The notes under the pieces: model-generated
Seen by the model: only the letters and a program-made list of their open reading frames with translations
Told to the model about the DNA's origin: nothing
Database searches by the model: none
NCBI GenBank assembly: GCA_905233275.1
Contig: CAJODR010000007.1
Span: 62,001 to 126,000, forward strand
Origin: an uncultured Bacteroidales bacterium
Lineage (GTDB): Bacteria; Bacteroidota; Bacteroidia; Bacteroidales; UBA932
DNA length: 64,000 nt
Reading direction: 5' to 3'
In this document: piece after piece, positions 19,029 through 27,408 of the stretch
How positions within the stretch are numbered: position 1 is the stretch's first letter
Layout of the letters: every line of letters starts with the position of its first letter
Position numbers and translations under genes: made by a program

Positions 19029-19676
19029 ATGCAGAAGATTGTTCTTGATTCCCTGATTCCTTCGTTCCTCGAAGGCGTGGACCCCGGACTATTCGATTCT
19101 GAAGTGTGGGGCACGCGTCTTGAGCTCGAGAGGGGCAGGTCGTATCTCGTCAAGGCCGCTTCCGGCCGCGGCAAGACCACACTCTGCAACATTCTGACAG
19201 GCCTGCGTACTGACTACACTGGGACTGTCAGTTTCGACGGGGAGGACATCCGGGGATTCTCCGAAAGGAAATGGGCAGAACTCAGGCGGGGGACATTCTC
19301 CTCCATGTTTCAGGGCCTCATCCTCTTCGACGAGCTCAATCCCATCGAGAACATCCGCATCAAGCCCATGTCCCGCGACTGGTCCGACGCCGAGCTCAGG
19401 GAGATGCTCGAGCGCCTCGGCATAGGCGAAAAAGCCGGAGTCAAATGCCGCCGCCTCTCGTTTGGACAAAAGCAGAGGGTGGCGTTCATCCGCATGCTCT
19501 GCCAGAGCGCCGATTTCCTCATCCTGGATGAGCCGGTCAGCCACCTGGATACCGCCAACGCCCAAATCATGTCCGCAATGCTCTCCGAGCGAATAGCGAG
19601 GGACGGCGCAGGCGTCATAGTAACATCCATCGGGCGCGACCTTCCGTTCCCTTACGACAAGGAGGTGCAGCTATGA
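19029..19676 (+). CDS. ABC transporter ATPase, MacB/LolD-like, with atypical motifs
   Basis: 215-residue nucleotide-binding subunit of a small ABC system, paired with the FtsX-type permease that overlaps it (ATGA, 19673-19676). Walker A is AASGRGKTT (about 42-50), with Ala in place of the first Gly. The Q-loop is MFQGLILF. The signature is LSFGQ (near 142) rather than LSGGQ. Walker B and D-loop are FLILDEPVSHLD (about 162-173). Where ABC ATPases carry the switch histidine (usually Thr-His-Asp), this protein reads VTSIGRD, so the histidine appears to be missing. It may have reduced or regulated ATPase activity. The closest families are those that power lipoprotein or cell-envelope mechanotransmission (LolD, MacB, FtsE). 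Confidence 0.88.
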   Translation: MQKIVLDSLIPSFLEGVDPGLFDSEVWGTRLELERGRSYLVKAASGRGKTTLCNILTGLRTDYTGTVSFDGEDIRGFSERKWAELRRGTFSSMFQGLILFDELNPIENIRIKPMSRDWSDAELREMLERLGIGEKAGVKCRRLSFGQKQRVAFIRMLCQSADFLILDEPVSHLDTANAQIMSAMLSERIARDGAGVIVTSIGRDLPFPYDKEVQL

Positions 19677-20881
19677 ACCGTCTTCTCGCAAAACTCCTCC
19701 TCGCAAAGCTCAGCGCTTTCCAATTCGCCGGCTTCGTAGCGGCGAATATCATCGGCGCGACCATCATCCTCCTCGGCGTCCGCGCGTATGCCGACTTCTC
19801 CACCACGATGGAAGACCCCCAGGGCGCCATCGCCAACAACTACATAGTCATCGCCCCGCCTGTCTCGACCGTCACTACGGCCATGCAGGCAACCGGATTC
19901 AATGACGGCCCCAAATCATTCACCGAGGAGGAAATAGAAGAAATATCCTCTCTCGAGGGAGTTGAGGACGCCGCCATCTTCCGCAGCGCCAACTTCAAGG
20001 TCAATGCCTCATTCGCCCTCGGCGGCAGCAGATGGGAGACGGTCATGTTCGTCGAATCAGTCCCCGACCGCTTCCTCGATCTCGACCTGGATTCCTGGAC
20101 CGCGTCGCTCGACAGCGAGACGACCGTGCCGGTAGTGCTCCCGAAGGCGTATCTCAATGTGCTCAACTATGCAGTGTCGGCTTCGCGCGGCGACATTCCC
20201 CAGATAGGGGAGGGGCTGGTCAAGACGGTGCCCATCACCCTGCGTTTCCGCGGCCAGGGAATGGAGGGGTTCTACAGCGCCCGCGTTGTCGGATTCACCG
20301 ACAGGATCAATACTATTCTCGTCCCGGAGGACTTCCTTATTGCTGCTGTCAAGAAGTACGGCGATCCCAAGGCTCCCGCTCCTGTATCGAGGATGATTCT
20401 CAAGCCGAGCGGCAAGGATGACAACGGCCTTCTGGAGTATCTTGCCGAGGGCGGATATGTATTCGACGGCAGCGGACAGGATTCGTTCAAGGTGGTTACC
20501 CTCGCCAAGGGTATCGCCCTGTTCGCGATAGTACAGGGCCTGCTGATTTCGCTCCTGGCCTTCTTCCTCCTCGTCGTCAGCATTCACCTTCTAATAGAAA
20601 AGAACAGGGAGAAAAACGCCTCCCTCATCATGCTCGGATACACCCGCAGGGAGGTCTCCAAGCCCTATATCATGGCCTCGATGGTCCTCGATGCGGTGTC
20701 TCTCATCGTGGCGACCATCCTCGCCAATTTCCTCTACCGCTTCTTCGAGAGGATACTCGTCAACTACAATCCCGAATTCGCCGGCACCGGCACCGGGATA
20801 GTATTCGCCGTCGCGGCGGGTATGTTCGTATTCTTCTCAGCGGTGCATTATCTGCTTGTCAGAAGTCAAGTTAAATCTTAA
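19673..20881 (+). CDS. FtsX-family ABC permease
   Basis: 402 residues with the MacB/LolC/FtsX layout: one N-terminal membrane segment (about 17-37), a large periplasmic domain (about 40-275), then three C-terminal membrane segments (about 283-307, 338-362, 373-397). The cytoplasmic coupling loop after the second segment reads EKNREKNASLIMLGYTRREV, the usual place and pattern for contact with the ATPase. Proteins of this type move conformational change across the membrane rather than substrate through it. It is co-translated with the ATPase and sits between two DUF4836 lipoproteins and mscL, so lipoproteins or envelope stress are plausible clients (inference). Confidence 0.85.
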   Translation: MNRLLAKLLLAKLSAFQFAGFVAANIIGATIILLGVRAYADFSTTMEDPQGAIANNYIVIAPPVSTVTTAMQATGFNDGPKSFTEEEIEEISSLEGVEDAAIFRSANFKVNASFALGGSRWETVMFVESVPDRFLDLDLDSWTASLDSETTVPVVLPKAYLNVLNYAVSASRGDIPQIGEGLVKTVPITLRFRGQGMEGFYSARVVGFTDRINTILVPEDFLIAAVKKYGDPKAPAPVSRMILKPSGKDDNGLLEYLAEGGYVFDGSGQDSFKVVTLAKGIALFAIVQGLLISLLAFFLLVVSIHLLIEKNREKNASLIMLGYTRREVSKPYIMASMVLDAVSLIVATILANFLYRFFERILVNYNPEFAGTGTGIVFAVAAGMFVFFSAVHYLLVRSQVKS

Positions 20882-20893
20882 ATCAATAGTATT

Positions 20894-21334
20894 ATGGCAC
20901 TACTCAAAGAATTCAAGGAATTCGCCCTCAAGGGCAATGTAATGGACATGGCCATCGGTGTCGTCATCGGCGGCGCATTCGGCAAAATCATTACCTCTCT
21001 CGTCAATGACGTCATCATGCCGCTCATCGGCGCCCTCCTCGGCAACGTCAATTTCACCGAGCTCAAATGGACCGTCCGCGAGGCTGTCATGAACGGTGAA
21101 GAAGTCGTCAAGGAAGCCGTCACCGTCAGCTACGGCAACTTCATTCAGGTGACCGTCGACTTCATCATCGTCGCACTCTGCATCTTCCTGGTAGTCAAGG
21201 CAATCAACAAGGCATCCGCCCTCGCCAAGAAGAAAGAGGAAGAGAAACCGGCCGAGCCCGAAGCACCCGCTCCGAAACCGGACGACGTCATTCTCCTCGA
21301 AGAGATCCGCGACCTCCTCAAAGCAAAGAAGTAG
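20894..21334 (+). CDS. mscL: Large-conductance mechanosensitive channel
   Basis: Pentameric inner-membrane valve that opens on hypo-osmotic swelling. 146 residues. The N-terminal signature is clear (EFKEFALKGNVMDMAIGVVIGGAFGKI, residues about 5-31), forming the first membrane helix. A periplasmic loop with a short acidic insert follows, the second helix is at about 90-112, and a Lys/Glu/Pro-rich cytoplasmic tail ends in a helix. It lies 12 bases after the permease and 3 bases before the second DUF4836 gene on the same strand, so it appears to be part of that unit. Confidence 0.96.
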   Translation: MALLKEFKEFALKGNVMDMAIGVVIGGAFGKIITSLVNDVIMPLIGALLGNVNFTELKWTVREAVMNGEEVVKEAVTVSYGNFIQVTVDFIIVALCIFLVVKAINKASALAKKKEEEKPAEPEAPAPKPDDVILLEEIRDLLKAKK

Positions 21335-21337
21335 AAG

Positions 21338-22900
21338 ATGAGAAGATTCTTCATTCCGCTTCTTGCGGTACTCGCACTGACCCTTGCCTGTAAGGGTGGC
21401 GGGCAGTCCGATATTCCTTCCGCGGCGCTGCTCCTTCCCTCGGACACGTGGCTTGCTGTCAAGATCCAGCCCGGTGACATCATCGAACACACCGGCCTCA
21501 AGGACAACGAAAAGTTCTTCAAGCTCCTGAAGGATGAGTTGGACGAAGAGACAGCCGCGCTTGTAAGCGATCTCATCAAGGATCCGGAATCCACCGGTAT
21601 CGATGTGGCTTCGCCGTCATTCCTTTCACTTTCGGGTGAGAGTAAGATGCACATTTTCATTCCGCTTGCCGACGCAGACAAATTCGCTTCGTTCCTCAAG
21701 ACGCTCGAGGCCCCGGTCAAAGAGGCCAAGGGCAAGGACTGGCTCTACATCCTCGGCGACAATGAAAAACGCACCGACGGCGTCATCCTGGAGAATCTGG
21801 CGATCCTCTCGGTGGAGGAAACCTCGGCTTCCAAGCTCGCCGACATGGCTTCCGGTGACGGAAATGGCATCGAGGCCGATTCTTTTGAGTCTTTCTGCGC
21901 GCTTGACAGGGGACTTTCCTTCTGGATGGACGTTGAAAAAGTCAGGGAATATGGTGACCTCGACAGGGAAGACAGGGAAATCTTCGAGATGCTCGGCCAG
22001 TCGTATCTGATCGGCACCCTCAATTCCGGCAAGGGCAGTTTCGATCTGGATGTCAGCATCGACCTCGATCCCGATCTCATGGACGATGTGGATCCCGTGC
22101 TCGAATCAGTATTTGAAGAGGGCGGCAACGACTACTTCAAGTATATGCCAGCCGATCCGCTGTTCGTTGTGAATATCGGCATTGAGAATCTCAAGGACAT
22201 GATCGAGAATATCCTGCCGCTTTACGACCCGGACGGACTCGAGTCTCTTGACAAGGAACTCGCCGAAGACGGAAAGACCCGTGAGGATCTCGCTGCGCTT
22301 CTCGGCGGCCCGGTTACTTTCGCCGGCTCCGTTACCCTCAAGGACAACACCCGCTATGACTGGATTTCCGAGGAATATAAAGTCGAGAGCGAACCGGTAT
22401 TCTCCGTCGCAGGTGCATTCGGCTGCCAGACCCCTCTTGCAGATCTGATCAGTGAGGAAGTCCCCGCCACGCTTGACGGCGCTTACTTCATCGACCTCGA
22501 TGAGGGCGACGGCATGTATGTAACACAGACTGACGACGTCGCGGTACTCATGACTCCCGACTTTTACGGTCTGGCAGGAACCGACAGGCTCCTCCCGTCA
22601 AACCTCGCCGGGGATCCGTTCCGCAACAAGGTTATCCCGAACGGCATTACGTTCAACCTTAAGTCCGCCTCGTTCAAGGCTCTCCTCCAGAAAGCCATGG
22701 AAGAGGAAGATATCCCCGCATTCATCAGCAAGGAGATCGTAAAGACTCTCGGATTCCTCGATTACGCGACTCTAGCCATCGACCCCGAGGAGTACACTGT
22801 AACCCTCTCGGTCAAGAGCGACAAGGATGACGAATACTTCCTCAAGACCGCCATCGACGCGTCCTTCTCCCTGGTTGAGATAGCAAGCAAATTTATGTAG
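21338..22900 (+). CDS. DUF4836-like lipoprotein, second copy
   Basis: 520-residue lipoprotein with Cys18 in Leu-Thr-Leu-Ala-Cys. It is a paralogue of the 17530 product: both have the IPSAALLLPSDTWLAVKIQPG-like opening, the ESTGID segment near residue 80, DYFKYMPADPLFVVNIG near 265, and a YFLKTAIDASFSLVEIA-type end. It starts three bases after the mscL stop. Function unknown. A rho-independent terminator for this gene lies inside the opposing prmA gene (22935-22975). Confidence 0.75.
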   Translation: MRRFFIPLLAVLALTLACKGGGQSDIPSAALLLPSDTWLAVKIQPGDIIEHTGLKDNEKFFKLLKDELDEETAALVSDLIKDPESTGIDVASPSFLSLSGESKMHIFIPLADADKFASFLKTLEAPVKEAKGKDWLYILGDNEKRTDGVILENLAILSVEETSASKLADMASGDGNGIEADSFESFCALDRGLSFWMDVEKVREYGDLDREDREIFEMLGQSYLIGTLNSGKGSFDLDVSIDLDPDLMDDVDPVLESVFEEGGNDYFKYMPADPLFVVNIGIENLKDMIENILPLYDPDGLESLDKELAEDGKTREDLAALLGGPVTFAGSVTLKDNTRYDWISEEYKVESEPVFSVAGAFGCQTPLADLISEEVPATLDGAYFIDLDEGDGMYVTQTDDVAVLMTPDFYGLAGTDRLLPSNLAGDPFRNKVIPNGITFNLKSASFKALLQKAMEEEDIPAFISKEIVKTLGFLDYATLAIDPEEYTVTLSVKSDKDDEYFLKTAIDASFSLVEIASKFM

Positions 22901-22906
22901 AGATTC

Positions 22907-23749
22907 TTAGAACTGAAGAATCATACAGGCCCAGCCGCCACGCTTAAGGATCCTTTCCCCGGCGTGGCGGTTTTTCAATGCCGCCTCGAGCACGGGAATG
23001 TCATCTTCGAAGAATCCGCTCAGCACGATGGTCCCGCCGCGCCTTAAAGAGCGTATGTAGGTCGGGAGGTCCTGCAGGAGGATATTGCGGTTGATATTGG
23101 CGAGAATCACGTCGAAGCGTCCTGCCTGAAGCAGGGAGGCATCGCCGCAGCATACTTCGATACGCGGGGAGACACGGTTCCACCTCGCATTGCCCCAGGC
23201 GGACCTTGCTGCCACGAGGTCGATGTCGATGGCCTGGACCTTTCTGGCCCTCATTTTGGCCGCCAGGATAGCGAGAACGGCCGTCCCGCATCCCATGTCG
23301 AGCACCACGCCTTCGCGAATCCTGTCTTCGAGCGACAGCATAGCCGACATCATCATGTAAGTGGTGTCGTGATAGCCGGTGCCGAATGCCATCTTGGGAT
23401 CAATCAGGATATTGAAGCGGGTTTTCGGGACGTCTTTGTTGAATGCCGCCTTGACGGTCACGGTACCGTCTACGACTATCGGCTCGAAAGAGGATTCCCA
23501 CTCCTTGTTCCAATTCTCGCCCATGACGAGACCTGCCTTCCACTCGGCTATGCCATCAATGCCGCTCAGGACGACCTTGAGATCACCGGGCCGATAGAGG
23601 TCTTTCTGGATATAGCATTTGAGGAATGGCTCCTCGGTCTCGAAGGCCTCGTAGGGGAGCTCCGCAACTTCCGCGGTCACGATTTCGGCCATTTCTTCGC
23701 TGAAAGGGTCGAGGCGGATGGATACTTCTATGTATTCCTGACTGTTCAT
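22907..23749 (-). CDS. prmA: Ribosomal protein L11 methyltransferase
   Basis: SAM-dependent methyltransferase expected to trimethylate lysines and the N-terminus of ribosomal protein L11. 280 residues. The SAM-binding motif is VLDMGCGTAVLAILAAK (about 155-171), followed by VQAIDIDLVAARSAWGNA and the catalytic-loop region ILANINRNIL (near 215). The mid-protein FGTGYHDTTYMM corresponds to the FGTGxHxTT signature of PrmA. Its ATG overlaps the stop of the AsmA-like gene (ATGA, 23746-23749), so it ends the long leftward run that begins with mraZ. Confidence 0.93.
   Translation of the reverse strand: MNSQEYIEVSIRLDPFSEEMAEIVTAEVAELPYEAFETEEPFLKCYIQKDLYRPGDLKVVLSGIDGIAEWKAGLVMGENWNKEWESSFEPIVVDGTVTVKAAFNKDVPKTRFNILIDPKMAFGTGYHDTTYMMMSAMLSLEDRIREGVVLDMGCGTAVLAILAAKMRARKVQAIDIDLVAARSAWGNARWNRVSPRIEVCCGDASLLQAGRFDVILANINRNILLQDLPTYIRSLRRGGTIVLSGFFEDDIPVLEAALKNRHAGERILKRGGWACMILQF
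22935..22975 (+). terminator. Terminator of the DUF4836/ABC/mscL unit, inside prmA
   Basis: CCGCCACGC (22935-22943) pairs perfectly with GCGTGGCGG (22962-22970) and is followed by TTTTT (22971-22975). It is 35 bases past the stop of the rightward operon and within the last codons of the leftward prmA gene. Confidence 0.75.
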
Positions 23750-26700
23750 TTTAGGAGCTTTTTGAGGGCCCTGCGCTCACGGCACTCGCGGATTTTACGC
23801 TTGAGCCAGCATTCCTTCTTTGTCTTTTCCGTCGCTATGTCAAGGTCTTCGCCGGTCAGGTCGATTAGTTCCTCCTCGCCGAGACTCTCATCCGCAGCAT
23901 CGTTCGAAAGAACTTCGGCGTTGCGGTTTTCTTCGGCCGTCATGTTCTCGAGGCGGGCAATCTCTTCAGGGCTGAGCGCCTCTTCGTCGGAATTGTCCAG
24001 GCGGGCGAGATACCTCGCGGCATCATAGTGGCTGTCGCCGGTCTCGAAGACGTTGTGGATGGCCTCCCTCAATTCGCCGATGGCGGTATTGATCTCCTCG
24101 GTGTATACGGGGACCTTGGTGCTACGGTACTTCGGCTTGGTGAGCTTGAACTTCCAGTTGTCGAAGTCCGGGCCATAGAAGTTGACGCCGAACTTCACCA
24201 GGAGCGGTGACTTGAGCACCGACAGATGGTATTTGAACGATTCGTCAAAGTTCTGTATGCCGCTGAGTGCGAGGGTATAACGGTCTATCTTGAGGACGAA
24301 CGGATACAGCTGCAGCGAATTGTCTTTGACGAGTCCGGAGACGGACATCTTCTTGACCTGTCCCTTCTTCTTGTCGCGGAAGAACAGCGTCTTCGCAATC
24401 TCCTTGAAATCCTCGCTCTCGTTGATCTCCAGGTTCTTTCCGGTGATGGACATGACGCCGTTGAGGCTCGGCATCTTGAAACTCATGGTGGTGTCCATAT
24501 CGGAGACGGCAGCGAGCTCGCAGTCAAGCTTTCCCTTGAAATTCAGGAGCATCGGTTCAATCTCGCCGATGGCAGGAACGAGCTTGATGACGTCCTCGGC
24601 CGTGATATCGATCATGTTGATATCGATGCCGCTCCGGATATCCTGACGGTTGTGAGTCGAATAGAAGCCCTCCATGTAGATGTCGCCCATGTTGGAGGTC
24701 GCGATGCCGTTGGTGATCTGCACCGTCCTCTGCCTCATCTTGATATCGGCCGACAGCCAGTCCACGTCAAGATCCTTGTAGATGAATTCGTGCCCCTCGA
24801 CGGTAACATTCGCCCAGAGGTTGGCCGGAATGACTATCATATCGAGCGAGGTATCCGCCCTGTCAAGGGTGTCTGTCACGACGAGGGCCTGGTATTCGCT
24901 GTCAGACAGAGATTCGTTGGAAGCCGCGGAGGCGATGCTGGAATCCGCTGTGTAAGACGAACCTACGTTGAGCGCGGCCAGGAGCTCGTCGGCGTCAATC
25001 TTGTCCGATGTCAGAGCCAGGTCAAGCCGCAGTATTCCCTTGCTGGTGAGGGAACGGCGGAGTCCCTTGAGGGTACCGCTTGCCGATATGTCGGAATTGC
25101 CGCTGGACACTTTCAGGCTCTCGATGTCGATCTGGTCGTTGTCGAAGTTGGCCTTCAGATTGCCCATACGTGTGCGAAGCGGGAAGAACGGAGTAGCGAC
25201 AATACCCTTCTCGATGCTGATCTGTCCGCTGGCATCCCATTCGCGGATATACGCAGCCGTGGATTCGTCGAGCGAGACATCGATGTCGCTCTTGCGGAAT
25301 TCTTCGTCGGTCATCCACGAAGGACGCTGGCGGTTGCCGGTGCGTGGCGGCCTGCGGCGAAGGGTGTCGGCGGCGCTGTCATGCTTGTTGGCTCCGAGGA
25401 GCACGGAGACATTTCTGAGCGCGACGCGGTTGGCGCTCTGGCTGTACATTATGCCTTTGTTGTCGCTCTTGACGGTGAATTTCGGCTCCATGGGGAATAC
25501 CGGATCCGGCTCCATCTTGAACGAATTCTTCGTATCGCGTACCCTGACGCGCATGGAATCGCTGTCGGAATAGATGAGCCTGTCTGCCATCACGAATCCC
25601 ATGAACGGCGTGAAGCGACCCACTTTCTCCTTTGCACCGTTCTGGGCGGCCAGTTTCATGGAAGATCCCCTTACGACAATGTCATCGGCGTAGTTGAACC
25701 AGACGCTGTCAATGTCTCCGAGAAGCGCGAGGACGCGTTCGCCCTGCTTCATGGACTGGTCATACTTGTTTCCTGCCACGGCCAGCCTGAAATCGCCCTT
25801 CGGAATGAAAACGTCAATGCTGTCGACGCGGTCCTTGAGCTTCAGGTTCGCCATGGTCACATTCGCGTTGATATCAGCATCGGGATAATGTATGGCATCC
25901 ATCTGCGACATCCTGGTATTTGCCGCAAAATTGCCCCACACGGAGCCGTAGCCGCTTAGGCCGTATTCCTTCGGGAAGAATCGCAGCAGCGAATCAACCC
26001 TCGTGCTGAAGCGCCCGTTCGCCCTGATTCTCGGATCGTCCCCGAGGAGGTCGTACACGTGGCCGCCCACCTTGACATGCAGGCCGTCGATATTGAGATC
26101 CGCCGTGTCGAGGGCCATATTGAAATTGCCTTTCTCGTCGGTCACGAGATTGCCGGCGAGCTGGATATTGCCCTTCTTGACATATCCGGGGTAGGAGAGC
26201 GATGACTTCGGTATCCGGAGATTGACCGAGAGGTCCGGGAGGGTGCCAGTCTCATAGATATATGATCCTTTCGCCAGAACGTCCAGTGACAGCGTACCGT
26301 CCGACTCGACATCTTTCAGCGCCGGATAGTCGTCGCCGGCGATTGCAATGAGGTCCGTAAGCGGAGTCCTGTCGAGCGCAATGGCCCCGTCTATGTCGAA
26401 TTTCCCATCGAGGAACATGAAATTTGCCCGGCCGTCGAAATCGATCCCGGCAGCCGTTCCGGAGAGACGCTGGAAATCCAGGGGGAATCCTTCCGGAGGA
26501 TCGGTCATTACGAGATAGTTGTCCATGTCGAGCGGGAAATGGGCTCGCCCGAGCGTAGAGGAATCATACAGGAAATCGCCTCCGACAAGCCTCACATCGT
26601 GCCCTTTGTCCCTGTGCGAAAGAGTAAAAGAGTCGGATACTATGCTCATCGTATCGCCCGGGACCTTCATCCCGTAGCGGAACTCGTCCGCCTTGAAATC

Positions 26701-27405
26701 TACAGCGATGTCGGCCCACTTCTCGAATGCGAGATGGCCGTCGAGCAGCATCTCTTTGGCCCTGAAATCCAGAAAACACGTATCGTCCAGCGCCCTGTCG
26801 GCGTAGACGATGAAAGGATGGTCTCTCAGATGGATATGCTTGATGGCGAATGTCCAGGGCTTGCTCTCCTCCTGCTCTGCAGTAGGCTCAGACGGCTCCT
26901 GAGGCTCTTCTTCCGTCTCGGAAGGAGGCGCCGGCGGGCCGTCGAATATGTCGAGGTTGGAACTGTTGTCCCGGAAATAATGCACGAATACCCTAGTGCC
27001 TTCACCTTCTGCGGACGGAATAATAATGTCCTTGTGCATCAGTGCCTTCAGGTCGAGAGACACTTCTATCTGCCTTGAAAAGGCGAATGTATCCTTCTCG
27101 CTGCCCCTTCCGAGGTCTCCGACGCTGAGTGCCGTATCGCCGTAGTACTGCGCGTACTTGTCGTGGGGATAAATGATGGAGAAATTCTCGGCCTTAAGAG
27201 TGATGCAGGGGAAGTCCTTGAGCAAGAAGCCTTCGATGCGAGTGAAATCAACCTCGGCGTCTATGACTTTCGGCGCGTATTTTTTTACGAGCGGTCCGAG
27301 GACGGGCGGAGACAGCAGTACGAAGACACCGACAACCAGAAGCACTATCAGCGCTCCCAATGAAATGCCGGTCCATTTCGCTATCTTTCCGACCCTTGAC
27401 GCCAT
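23746..27405 (-). CDS. AsmA-like envelope protein
   Basis: 1219 residues, anchored by one N-terminal membrane helix (about 13-33) followed by a very long beta-rich periplasmic region. The opening (ALIVLLVVGVFVLLSPPV, then KVIDAEVDFTRIEG and the LKAENFSI strand) is typical of AsmA-family proteins, and the C-terminal IRSGIDINMIDITAEDVIKL region belongs to the AsmA C-terminal domain. Relatives are thought to bridge inner and outer membranes and carry phospholipids. The last 110 residues are acidic and then strongly basic (KECWLKRKIRECRERRALKKLLK region), an unusual end. It lies 3 bases after gltX. Confidence 0.85.
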   Translation of the reverse strand: MASRVGKIAKWTGISLGALIVLLVVGVFVLLSPPVLGPLVKKYAPKVIDAEVDFTRIEGFLLKDFPCITLKAENFSIIYPHDKYAQYYGDTALSVGDLGRGSEKDTFAFSRQIEVSLDLKALMHKDIIIPSAEGEGTRVFVHYFRDNSSNLDIFDGPPAPPSETEEEPQEPSEPTAEQEESKPWTFAIKHIHLRDHPFIVYADRALDDTCFLDFRAKEMLLDGHLAFEKWADIAVDFKADEFRYGMKVPGDTMSIVSDSFTLSHRDKGHDVRLVGGDFLYDSSTLGRAHFPLDMDNYLVMTDPPEGFPLDFQRLSGTAAGIDFDGRANFMFLDGKFDIDGAIALDRTPLTDLIAIAGDDYPALKDVESDGTLSLDVLAKGSYIYETGTLPDLSVNLRIPKSSLSYPGYVKKGNIQLAGNLVTDEKGNFNMALDTADLNIDGLHVKVGGHVYDLLGDDPRIRANGRFSTRVDSLLRFFPKEYGLSGYGSVWGNFAANTRMSQMDAIHYPDADINANVTMANLKLKDRVDSIDVFIPKGDFRLAVAGNKYDQSMKQGERVLALLGDIDSVWFNYADDIVVRGSSMKLAAQNGAKEKVGRFTPFMGFVMADRLIYSDSDSMRVRVRDTKNSFKMEPDPVFPMEPKFTVKSDNKGIMYSQSANRVALRNVSVLLGANKHDSAADTLRRRPPRTGNRQRPSWMTDEEFRKSDIDVSLDESTAAYIREWDASGQISIEKGIVATPFFPLRTRMGNLKANFDNDQIDIESLKVSSGNSDISASGTLKGLRRSLTSKGILRLDLALTSDKIDADELLAALNVGSSYTADSSIASAASNESLSDSEYQALVVTDTLDRADTSLDMIVIPANLWANVTVEGHEFIYKDLDVDWLSADIKMRQRTVQITNGIATSNMGDIYMEGFYSTHNRQDIRSGIDINMIDITAEDVIKLVPAIGEIEPMLLNFKGKLDCELAAVSDMDTTMSFKMPSLNGVMSITGKNLEINESEDFKEIAKTLFFRDKKKGQVKKMSVSGLVKDNSLQLYPFVLKIDRYTLALSGIQNFDESFKYHLSVLKSPLLVKFGVNFYGPDFDNWKFKLTKPKYRSTKVPVYTEEINTAIGELREAIHNVFETGDSHYDAARYLARLDNSDEEALSPEEIARLENMTAEENRNAEVLSNDAADESLGEEELIDLTGEDLDIATEKTKKECWLKRKIRECRERRALKKLLK

Positions 27406-27408
27406 GGC

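Noticed and set aside
24226..25959. 577-codon rightward open frame
   Set aside because: Shadow of the AsmA-like gene on the other strand.
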